This document shows, one piece after another, positions 29,844-37,364 of a stretch of 64,000 nucleotides of DNA. The position numbers were made by a program, and so were the translations under genes. Source of the DNA: Blautia faecicola (GTDB taxonomy: Bacteria; Bacillota; Clostridia; Lachnospirales; Lachnospiraceae); the NCBI RefSeq assembly GCF_004123145.1, contig NZ_SDKC01000001.1:89501-153500 (forward strand). Reading direction: 5' to 3'. The notes under the pieces were generated by a model. That model ran no database searches, had not been told where the DNA came from, and worked only from the letters and a program-made list of their open reading frames with translations. The stretch's first letter is position 1. Every line of letters starts with the position of its first letter.

Positions 29844-31391
29844 ATGGACGGAATCAGTAAAAAAATATATCTGGAACTTCAGGCTCCGACCGAGGACGAT
29901 AACCGGTCCGATCAGAGAAGGATCCAGGACGGATTAAAGGAACAGGGGATTGAGGCAAAAGTAAGCCTGCGGGTACTGCGAAAACTATATCCGCTGTGCG
30001 AAGAGGCAGAGTGGAAAGTGACCGTGTCGCTGGCGTGGGACGGTCAGACGTGGCATGGCGTGGATCTGGAAGCGGGAGATACCACCGGGTTACATTACGG
30101 TGTGGCGGTGGATCTGGGAAGCACCACCGTGGTTGCCCGTCTGGTGGACTGCGCGACAGGAAAGATCCTGGGCGAAACCAGCACGTTCAACGGGCAGATC
30201 CCCTATGGAACGGACATTCTGACCAGAATCTTTCACTGTCAGGAAGACCGTGGAACGCTGGAGATCCTTCGAAAAGCAGCGGCAACCAGCATTACCACCT
30301 GTGTGAGAGAACTGGAAGCACAGCAGCAGTTACCGGAAAACAGCTGTATCGCGATGGCAATCGGGGGCAATACAACGATGATTCATTTTCTGCTTGGGAT
30401 GGATGCGTTCTGTGTCTTCCACACTCCGTATGCGGTGCACGCAGACCAGCCCGGATTTCTCCCGGCAAGAGATCTGGAACTGCCGGTGAAGGGATATGTT
30501 TACATTTATCCGGCAAAGTCCAATTACCTGGGCGGCGATATCATCAGCGGCATGGTGGCTACGGGAATCTATAAAAAAGAGAAGATCAACGCTTTTTTCG
30601 ATATCGGAACGAACGGGGAACTCGTACTGGGGAACCGGGATTTTCTGTTATGCGGTGCGGGAGCTGCGGGACCTGCACTGGAAGGCGGTGTGGTAAAGAC
30701 GGGCATGCGCGCGATGGAAGGCGCGGTGGATCGGGTAAAAATGGAAGATGGAGAACTGCACTGCCACGTGATCGGGGAGGCAACGGCGAAAGGAATCTGC
30801 GGATCCGGGATTGTGGATCTTCTGGCGGAATTGTTTTTGCATGGATGGATCGATATCCGGGGGATCTTACAGCCGGAGAAAAGCCGGTGGATCGTGGAGA
30901 AAGACGGGATGCTGGCGGTGAACTATGCACCGGAGCTGTATTTTTACCAGGGTGACATCGAAGAATTTATCCGGACAAAAGCGGCGGCATACACGATGGT
31001 GGCGATCATGCTGCGGGAGTCCGGGATCGAACTTTCGGAACTGGAAGGATTCTATGTGGCGGGCGCTTTTGGAAAACATGTGTCCAAAGAATCCGCGATC
31101 GCTATCGGCATGTACCCGGACATGGAACGGGATCGGATCATCCATGCGGGCAATTCTTCCCTGGAAGGTGCGGTATGTGCACTGCTGGATCGCGGTGTGG
31201 CAAAAGAAGTGGAGGAGATCCTGGAGAAAATGGTATATATCCAGTTCGCAGCGGTAGAAGATTTTCTGAATACAATGGTGGCAGCACAGGCACTTCCCCA
31301 TACCGATCTGGAGCGGTATCCTACGGTGAAGGAGAAACTGGAACGGCTCCGAGAAGAAGAGAGAGCAGCGGATGTTCAGAAACAGAAATAA
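29844..31391 (+). CDS. ASKHA-domain corrinoid-activation-like protein lacking the ferredoxin domain
   Basis: A 515-residue protein of the RACo/RamA-like DUF4445 group. After a 75-residue linker-type region, the core starts at YGVAVDLGSTTVVARLVD (phosphate-1 loop) and includes AMAIGGNTTMIHFLLG, FFDIGTNGELVLGN and the C-terminal YVAGAFGKHV. Relatives are ATP-dependent reductive activators that return corrinoid proteins to the Co(I) state and usually begin with a [2Fe-2S] ferredoxin domain. Here no CxxxxCxxC-type domain is present at the N-terminus, so an external electron donor would be needed. No corrinoid methyltransferase gene is adjacent. Confidence 0.85.
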   Translation: MDGISKKIYLELQAPTEDDNRSDQRRIQDGLKEQGIEAKVSLRVLRKLYPLCEEAEWKVTVSLAWDGQTWHGVDLEAGDTTGLHYGVAVDLGSTTVVARLVDCATGKILGETSTFNGQIPYGTDILTRIFHCQEDRGTLEILRKAAATSITTCVRELEAQQQLPENSCIAMAIGGNTTMIHFLLGMDAFCVFHTPYAVHADQPGFLPARDLELPVKGYVYIYPAKSNYLGGDIISGMVATGIYKKEKINAFFDIGTNGELVLGNRDFLLCGAGAAGPALEGGVVKTGMRAMEGAVDRVKMEDGELHCHVIGEATAKGICGSGIVDLLAELFLHGWIDIRGILQPEKSRWIVEKDGMLAVNYAPELYFYQGDIEEFIRTKAAAYTMVAIMLRESGIELSELEGFYVAGAFGKHVSKESAIAIGMYPDMERDRIIHAGNSSLEGAVCALLDRGVAKEVEEILEKMVYIQFAAVEDFLNTMVAAQALPHTDLERYPTVKEKLERLREEERAADVQKQK

Positions 31392-31415
31392 GAAGATTTG
31401 AATAAAAAATAAAAA

Positions 31416-31461
31416 ACTTCAGCAGACAGAAGAAAGCTATTGTGTCTGCTGGAGTTTTTTT
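31416..31461 (+). terminator. Rho-independent terminator of the ASKHA gene
   Basis: ACTTCAGCAGACA (31416-31428) pairs with TGTCTGCTGGAGT (31443-31455), followed by a T run to 31461. Confidence 0.88.
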
Positions 31462-31563
31462 ATGGAGTAAAGAAACCAAGATTATATTGCAGATGTTTGC
31501 GGTGGCGTATGAATCTTGCTGTGGATCTGCAATGATATCTGAAATTAAAATTATGTAAACTAG

Positions 31564-31721
31564 AGCGTGTTTGAAAAATCATTCCTGCAATCCGCACGCC
31601 CCACTTTGCGGCATATTTTACCTTCATTCGGTTGACGTAGCCCGCTACGCCGCCCTCATTCAGGAAAAATCTCCCACAAACTGTGACGCACATCTTGCAG
31701 AAAGCCTTTTTCAAACACGCT
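31564..31721. mobile_element. 158-bp MITE related to the neighbouring IS5-family element
   Basis: Perfect 15-bp terminal inverted repeats AGCGTGTTTGAAAAA / TTTTTCAAACACGCT identical to those of the IS to its right. CTAG flanks both ends (31560-31563 and 31722-31725). It encodes no transposase. Its minus strand reads through as part of a small frame containing AKWGVRIAGMIFQTRS, a sequence I recall being annotated in many Lachnospiraceae as a short protein family (DUF6783); that frame is best seen as a MITE by-product. The element is presumably mobilised by the IS transposase. Confidence 0.85.
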
Positions 31722-31725
31722 CTAG

Positions 31726-32602
31726 AGCGTGTTTGAAAAATAAAAATTGCACAAAACGCATGTTTCATTTCCCTTTTTCATGATAAAATAAAGAAAAAGG
31801 GGTGTTCACTATGTTGAGACGATATGAGTTAACAGATGAAGAATGGAACCGCATTGCACCGTTACTCCCGCCTGAAAATACAGGGAAACAGGGACGTCCA
31901 CGAAAAGATAACCGCATCATTCTTAATGGGATGGTCTGGTTGGCACGCAGTGGTGCACCCTGGCGAGATCTCCCAGAACGTTATGGATCCTGGCAAACCG
32001 TATATAGTCGTTTTCGCAAATGGATTGATGATGGGATTCTGGATAATATTTTTCGCGTTCTAAGTCTGGAAGCTGAATTGGAAGAACTATCTATAGATGC
32101 TTCTATTGTTCAGGCTCACCAGCATAGTGCAGGTGCTAAAAAGGGGGGCTCCCAAATGAAGTCGGACATAGCCGTGGAGGAGCCAGTACCAAAATCCATG
32201 CAGTAGTAGATGCCTATGGGTATCCGGTGTATTTTATGATCAGTGAAGGGCAGCGTAATGATATCAATTACGCAATCCCTTTGTTGGATCATATCCGAAT
32301 AGATGGCAGCAAGGTTCTGGCGGACCGTGGATACGATAGTAATCAACTGATGGATTACATTTACGACCACGGAGGAGAGCCGACCATTCCATCCCGTCGA
32401 GGAGCTAAATTTGACCGTTGTTGCGATTGGTGGCTTTACAAGGAAAGACATCTGGTCGAAAATTATTTTTTGAAATTGAAAGCATTTCGCCGAATAGCAA
32501 CACGTTATGATAAATTAGCATTCACCTACTTAGGCTTCTTATGTATCGTTTCAATATTAATTTGGTTAAAATGAACAACTTAAAATGTTTTTCAAACACG
32601 CT
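31726..32602 (+). mobile_element. IS5-family insertion sequence, 877 bp, apparently intact
   Basis: Ends are the same perfect 15-bp inverted repeats as the MITE, flanked by CTAG at 31722-31725 and 32603-32606, which fits the YTAR target duplication of the IS5 group. It contains one transposase gene in two overlapping frames. It shares its left CTAG with the MITE, so the two are a head-to-tail tandem. Its right CTAG contains the stop codon of the MATE gene on the opposite strand. Confidence 0.9.
31811..32574 (+). CDS. IS5-family DDE transposase, two frames joined by -1 frameshift
   Basis: Frame 1 (31811-32206) holds the N-terminal DUF4096-like part (RRYELTDEEWNRIAPLLPP) and the first Asp region (SIDASIVQAHQ). 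Frame 2, read to 32574, contains HSRGGASTKIHAVVDAYG, the second Asp (VLADRGYDSNQ) and the catalytic Glu (RHLVENYFLKLKAFRRIATRYDK). The frames overlap at G GGG GGC (32143-32149), a good -1 slippery heptamer, so a fused protein of about 254 residues is expected, as in other IS5 members. AGGGGTG precedes ATG 31811. Alternatively the shift is a mutation and the copy is dead. Confidence 0.88.
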
Positions 32603-33979
32603 CTAGCAATCAGAATTTTCCTTTGCCATTCGTTTCAGCTCCGGCATTACCGTACACAGCATCACGATGAAGCAGGCGCTTCCGCCAAGCACATTGGATA
32701 CCGGTTCTGCGAGGAAGACACCGTCACTTCCCATATGGAACAGATACGGAAGGATGTAGGTAAGCGGAACCACGATGATGACCTTGCGAAGCAGAGAGAA
32801 GAAAATCGCGAATTTTTTCTTGCCCAGTGACTTGAACATCGTCTGTCCCACATACTGGAGTGCCTGAAAAACAAAGGCTCCGAAGTACAGTTTCAGTGCC
32901 GGGATCGCATCGGTGAGCAGCGCCTGGTCGGAACTGAAGATACCGATCAGGAAACGCGGTGCAAACAGGATCACGCCCCAGGCGAGCAGTGTATACAGGA
33001 TCGCCATCACGCTCATGGTGAGCCAGGACTGGAACACTCTCTTAGGCCGGCGTGCGCCATAGTTATAACTGATGACCGGGGAGGAACCTTCGGTAATGGC
33101 ATGGATCGGTGTATCGATGATCTGTCGGATACTCGATACGATCGTCATCACGGAGATATACAGATCGCCTCCGGTGACCGAAAGTACATTGTTGCAGCAG
33201 ATCGTCACCAGACTGTTGGTAAGCTGCATGATAAAACCTGCGGTTCCGAGGCTGATAATATTTTTTGCCCGCCTTCCGCAGTCACGGATCTCTTCTTCGG
33301 ACAGAAGACGGACTTTCAATTCGGTCTTTTTCCGCAGAAAATACAGGACAAACGCTGCGGAAAGAATCTGTGATAACACCGTAGCGATCGCCGCACCGCG
33401 GATACCGAGTCCGAACACAAAGATAAAAACCGGATCCAGGATCAGGTTGGCAATTGCACCGATCGCTACAGAAAACATCCCTGTGGTGGCGTATCCCTGC
33501 GCATTGATAAATGGATTCATACCGGTAGAAACCATAGAAGGAAAAGTTCCGATCAGATAAATCATCAGATAAGGATACGCGTAGATCAGTCCGTTTTCCG
33601 AACTTCCGAACAGAAGCAGAATCGGTTTCGCAAAGATCATACCGACAGCCATCAGAAGCAGGGCACAGACACAGATCAGAAAGAATGAGGTATTCATGAT
33701 CATCGAAGCCTCTTTCGTATCTTTTCTTCCACGCTCGATCGAAAAAAGCGGCGCACCGCCGGAACCGAAGAGGTTACTGAAAGCAAGAATAATCGTAATG
33801 ATCGGAAAACACAGCCCGACAGCTCCAAGCGCTGTGGTTCCCACATCCGGGATCCTTGCAATATAGATTCGGTCCACAATATTGTAGAGCAGGCTTAAAA
33901 CCTCCGCCACAAGCATCGGAATGGAAGCCCGCAAGATATTATCGGTGATTTTCCCATGTTCAAAGTCAATCTGTTTCAT
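32603..33979 (-). CDS. MATE-family multidrug/sodium antiporter
   Basis: A 458-residue protein with twelve membrane helices in two homologous halves. It begins with the family pattern ILRASIPMLVAEVLSLLYNIVDRIYIARI, and has NPFINAQGYATTGMFSVAIG in the first half and GSSPVISYNYGARRPKRV at the start of the second. I start at 33979 (AAAGGAG upstream) instead of 34039. The stop codon TAG is part of the CTAG that borders the IS, so the insertion took place exactly at the gene end. It is divergent from a LysR-type regulator that probably controls it. Confidence 0.92.
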   Translation of the reverse strand: MKQIDFEHGKITDNILRASIPMLVAEVLSLLYNIVDRIYIARIPDVGTTALGAVGLCFPIITIILAFSNLFGSGGAPLFSIERGRKDTKEASMIMNTSFFLICVCALLLMAVGMIFAKPILLLFGSSENGLIYAYPYLMIYLIGTFPSMVSTGMNPFINAQGYATTGMFSVAIGAIANLILDPVFIFVFGLGIRGAAIATVLSQILSAAFVLYFLRKKTELKVRLLSEEEIRDCGRRAKNIISLGTAGFIMQLTNSLVTICCNNVLSVTGGDLYISVMTIVSSIRQIIDTPIHAITEGSSPVISYNYGARRPKRVFQSWLTMSVMAILYTLLAWGVILFAPRFLIGIFSSDQALLTDAIPALKLYFGAFVFQALQYVGQTMFKSLGKKKFAIFFSLLRKVIIVVPLTYILPYLFHMGSDGVFLAEPVSNVLGGSACFIVMLCTVMPELKRMAKENSDC

Positions 33980-34093
33980 GATAAAACTCCTTTGCGTATG
34001 AGGTAGATGATGCAGGTATATGCGTTGTGCTACCGTCATGCATCTGTGTAAAATTTAGGTAAATTGCTGTTGCGCTTTTAGTGTAGCACAGAT

Positions 34094-34099
34094 TATAAT
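34094..34099 (+). promoter_or_regulatory. -10 box of the LysR-type regulator in the divergent intergenic region
   Basis: Perfect TATAAT at 34094-34099 with only a weak -35 (TTGCGC at 34070-34075). The AT-rich, partly palindromic tract 34096-34150 between it and the regulator gene may hold LysR-type binding sites. The 195-bp gap shows no other feature. Confidence 0.45.
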
Positions 34100-34174
34100 A
34101 TATGAAAAATATTGTTTTTATATAAATAAAAAATAATTTCTATATAGATATGAGAAAGGAAAACGGAGGAAACT

Positions 34175-35014
34175 ATGGAGATCAAACAGCTGGAATATTT
34201 TCGGGCAATTGTAGATGAGGGAACCATCAGCGGTGCGGCCAGAGCCCTGCATATGACACAGCCGCCGCTTAGTTATCAGATGAAAATGCTGGAAGAAGAA
34301 CTGCAGGTACGCCTGTTTGTACGGGGGAGCAAACATATCCGGCTGACAGAGGCGGGAAAAGCACTGTATGTGCGGGCGGAAAGTCTTCTTACCATGACCG
34401 ATATTACGAAAAGAGAAGTGATCAAAGTTAGCCAGGCAACGACGATCCATCTCGGCGTGACGCCATCCACGGTGAATATGATGGCAAAATATCTGGTAAA
34501 ATACACCAATCATCATCCGGACATTCGTTTTGTGATCCATGATGGATCTACCTTTACATTAAAAGACGAACTGGAAAACGGAATCCTTGATGTAACGACA
34601 CTTCGTACTCCTATTGCTTTAAATGGATTCTGTTCCAAACTGCTGAAACAGGAACAATTGCTGGCAATGGTTCCACAGGGGCAGGCAGAAGCAGGATGCC
34701 GGGAACTGACACTGGAAGAACTGGCGGGACATCATCTGATCCTTTCCAAGCGTCACAGAAAGTATGTGCTGTCCATTTTTGAAAAACACGGTCTGTCCAG
34801 CGATGTTTATTATGAATGTGAGGATGCAAGAACAGCCATGAGCCTGGCAGCCAGCGGACTGGGGACAGCGATTCTTCCGGCGTCTATGAAAGATCAGTCG
34901 GAAAAAATCTGTCCGGTTCCGATCAGAGAGAAGGAACTGACGACGGATGTTCTGCTGGTGTGGAGAAACGAAGAACATTCGGATGTAGTAGAATCCTTTA
35001 TTCGTGAGTTTTAA
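34175..35014 (+). CDS. LysR-family transcriptional regulator
   Basis: A 279-residue LysR-type regulator. The N-terminal winged helix (residues 1-60: MEIKQLEYFRAIVDEGTISG, then AARALHMTQPPLSYQMKMLEEEL) is followed by a periplasmic-binding-like effector domain. It is slightly shorter than the usual 290-300. It is transcribed divergently from the MATE gene, which suggests it activates that transporter in response to its substrate. AACGGAGG precedes the start. Confidence 0.95.
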   Translation: MEIKQLEYFRAIVDEGTISGAARALHMTQPPLSYQMKMLEEELQVRLFVRGSKHIRLTEAGKALYVRAESLLTMTDITKREVIKVSQATTIHLGVTPSTVNMMAKYLVKYTNHHPDIRFVIHDGSTFTLKDELENGILDVTTLRTPIALNGFCSKLLKQEQLLAMVPQGQAEAGCRELTLEELAGHHLILSKRHRKYVLSIFEKHGLSSDVYYECEDARTAMSLAASGLGTAILPASMKDQSEKICPVPIREKELTTDVLLVWRNEEHSDVVESFIREF

Positions 35015-35050
35015 GTTCCCTTACAGGCAGAATTGTGGTATGATTAAAAA

Positions 35051-35075
35051 AATGTGTCAGGACACATTCTTTGTT
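35051..35075 (+). terminator. Terminator of the LysR gene
   Basis: Compact stem AATGTGT-CAGG-ACACATT (35051-35068) followed by CTTTGTT. Confidence 0.6.
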
Positions 35076-35101
35076 ATCCAATAACAAACAGGAATAAAAA
35101 C

Positions 35102-35130
35102 TTGTATTAACCAAGATAATATGATAAAAT
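35102..35130 (+). promoter_or_regulatory. Sigma A promoter of the shikimate kinase-like gene
   Basis: TTGTAT (35102-35107), 17-bp spacer, TAAAAT (35125-35130), 26 bp before the start codon. Confidence 0.65.
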
Positions 35131-35156
35131 GATAAGCTGCGATAAGGATGAGAGAT

Positions 35157-35648
35157 ATGAAGAACATAGTATTAATCGGAATGCCCGGAGTCGGAAAAAG
35201 TACCATTGGAGTAATTCTTGCAAAAGAATTAGGATATCAGTTTGTAGACGCAGACCTGCTGATTCAGGAGCAGGAGAAGAGATTATTAAAAGAAATTATC
35301 AGTGAAGAGGGCATCGAAGGCTTTATTGCAATTGAAAATCAGGTGAATGCTTCGATCGAAGCGGACCGCACAGTAATTGCCACAGGAGGCAGCGTGGTAT
35401 ACGGAAAAGAGGCTATGGAGCATCTTGGAGAGATTGCCACGGTCATTTATCTGAAACTTTCTTACAAAGCCCTGAGAAAACGTCTGGGCAACCTGAAGAA
35501 CCGCGGCGTGGTTTTACGGGACGGACAGACATTGAAGGACCTGTATGAAGAGCGTGTGGTACTGTATGAAAAATATGCAGATATCACAATTGATGAGGAA
35601 AATAAAAATTTAGAGGAGACTTTACAGAGTATTATCGATACGCTGTAA
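35157..35648 (+). CDS. Shikimate kinase-like P-loop kinase with altered substrate motif
   Basis: A 163-residue kinase with Walker A GMPGVGKST (residues 8-16), the acidic pair D31/D33 (FVDADLLI) and lid arginines (RGVVLRDG, EERVVLYEKYAD). Two substrate-binding signatures differ from true AroK: the shikimate-binding arginine of FRxxE is Ile57 (GFIAIEN), and the GGG loop is GGS (ATGGSVV). It may be a divergent AroK or a kinase for another small molecule. I use ATG 35157, since AAGGATG is well spaced for it and would abut the ATG at 35148. It has its own promoter. Confidence 0.8.
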   Translation: MKNIVLIGMPGVGKSTIGVILAKELGYQFVDADLLIQEQEKRLLKEIISEEGIEGFIAIENQVNASIEADRTVIATGGSVVYGKEAMEHLGEIATVIYLKLSYKALRKRLGNLKNRGVVLRDGQTLKDLYEERVVLYEKYADITIDEENKNLEETLQSIIDTL

Positions 35649-35800
35649 AAGTATTTGGAAAAGTTCAGTGGACAATATGAACAAAAAGATAAGAAATCTT
35701 TAAAATTTATTTACAAAGACTTTGATTTGTTATAACATAAAAATGAATGAGAGGGCTTATCGGGACTTGTATTGGGCTGAATAAAACATAGAGGTGAACT

Positions 35801-37096
35801 ATGGATCAGTATATTATTAAGGGTGGAAACCCGTTAGTTGGAGAAGTAGAGATTGGCGGAGCAAAGAATGCAGCACTTGCGATTCTGGCAGCCGCTATTA
35901 TGACAGATGATACCGTCCGGCTGGAAAATCTTCCGGATGTCAATGATATAAATGTACTTTTAGAGGCCATCGGAGGAATCGGAGCAAAGGTGGAGCGTGT
36001 AGACCGCCACACTGCAGTGATCAACGGTTCCACGATCGGTGATATCAGTGTAGATTACGAATATATTAAGAAAATCCGTGCATCCTACTATCTGTTGGGC
36101 GCACTTCTTGGAAAATACAAAAAAGCAGAAGTACCTCTGCCAGGTGGCTGTAACATCGGAAGCCGTCCGATCGACCTGCATCTGAAGGGATTCCGTGCCC
36201 TGGGTGCGACTGTTGATATCAAATACGGTGCCATCGTGGCATCCGCACCGAATGGACTTCACGGAACCCATATTTTCATGGACACCGTGTCAGTAGGTGC
36301 AACGATCAATATTATGATGGCAGCTTCCATGGCAAAGGGAAACACCATCATTGAAAATGCAGCAAAAGAACCGCATGTGGTAGATACCGCGAACTTCCTG
36401 AACAGCATGGGTGCCAATATCAAGGGTGCCGGTACGGATGTGATCCGTATCCGTGGTGTGGAAACACTGCACAGTACCACATATTCTATCGTACCGGATA
36501 TGATCGAGGCGGGAACCTATATGTTCGCTGCAGCGGCAACACGGGGTGATATTCTGATCAAGAATGTGATTCCGAAGCATCTGGAAGCGATCACCGCAAA
36601 ATTAGAAGAGATCGGATGCGAGGTAGAAGAATTTGACGATGCAGTCCGTGTGATCTCGGCAAAGAAACTGCGCAGAACTCATGTAAAGACACTGCCGTAT
36701 CCGGGATATCCTACCGATATGCAGCCGCAGATCGCCGTGACACTGGCGCTGGCAACCGGAACCAGTATCGTCACAGAGAGTATCTTTGAAAACCGCTTCA
36801 AATATGCGGACGAGCTTACCCGTATGGGCGCTTCTGTGAAAGTAGAAGGCAATACAGCGATCATTGACGGCGTGGAAAAACTGACAGGAGCAAGAGTCAG
36901 CGCACCGGATCTTCGTGCAGGTGCGGCACTGGTAATCGCCGGACTGGCAGCAGAAGGAATTACGATCGTAGATGATATCGTATATATCCAGCGTGGATAT
37001 GAGGATTTTGAAGGAAAACTGAGAAGCCTGGGCGCAGAGATCGAACGTGTGACCAGTGAAAAAGAAATTCAGAAGTTTAAACTGAGAATCGGGTGA
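35801..37096 (+). CDS. murA: UDP-N-acetylglucosamine 1-carboxyvinyltransferase
   Basis: A 431-residue enolpyruvyl transferase with the two-domain EPSP synthase fold. It catalyses the first committed step of peptidoglycan synthesis. Lys22 (GGAKNAAL) and the catalytic Cys117 in PLPGGCNIGSRPIDLH, the residue alkylated by fosfomycin, are both present. AGAGGTGA precedes the ATG. The 152-bp gap upstream is AT-rich and has a plausible -10 (TATAAC at about 35733). Confidence 0.97.
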   Translation: MDQYIIKGGNPLVGEVEIGGAKNAALAILAAAIMTDDTVRLENLPDVNDINVLLEAIGGIGAKVERVDRHTAVINGSTIGDISVDYEYIKKIRASYYLLGALLGKYKKAEVPLPGGCNIGSRPIDLHLKGFRALGATVDIKYGAIVASAPNGLHGTHIFMDTVSVGATINIMMAASMAKGNTIIENAAKEPHVVDTANFLNSMGANIKGAGTDVIRIRGVETLHSTTYSIVPDMIEAGTYMFAAAATRGDILIKNVIPKHLEAITAKLEEIGCEVEEFDDAVRVISAKKLRRTHVKTLPYPGYPTDMQPQIAVTLALATGTSIVTESIFENRFKYADELTRMGASVKVEGNTAIIDGVEKLTGARVSAPDLRAGAALVIAGLAAEGITIVDDIVYIQRGYEDFEGKLRSLGAEIERVTSEKEIQKFKLRIG

Positions 37097-37306
37097 CAGA
37101 AGAACCGAAAAGGGGGGCCTGACTCCCGTATACATAAGAGGGGTGTTGTCAGAAGGCGGCATCCCTTGTTTACTTTCCAGAAAATTAATTTCGTTCTTCT
37201 ATTCATACATTTTATCAATAACTGTGCCGGTACAGGGCAGTTATATTTTGACAAGAAACAGGCAGTATGATACACTTAAAAAGATTATGGATAACTATAA
37301 AAATAA

Positions 37307-37333
37307 GTAACTGTGAAAGTCTCAGACAGTTAC
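37307..37333. repeat. 27-nt palindromic repeat unit (solo)
   Basis: GTAACTGTGAAAGT followed by CTCAGACAGTTAC. Same length and ends as the other units. It sits 31 bp upstream of the following gene. Apart from it, the 268-bp gap 37097-37364 shows only a weak hairpin-free AT-rich stretch. Confidence 0.7.
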
Positions 37334-37364
37334 AGATTTGATAGAAAAAGCAGAGGTGAGTACA

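Noticed and set aside
31571-31783. 70-codon plus-strand frame across the MITE/IS junction
   Set aside because: It is made of terminal repeats and MITE sequence, with no ribosome binding site.
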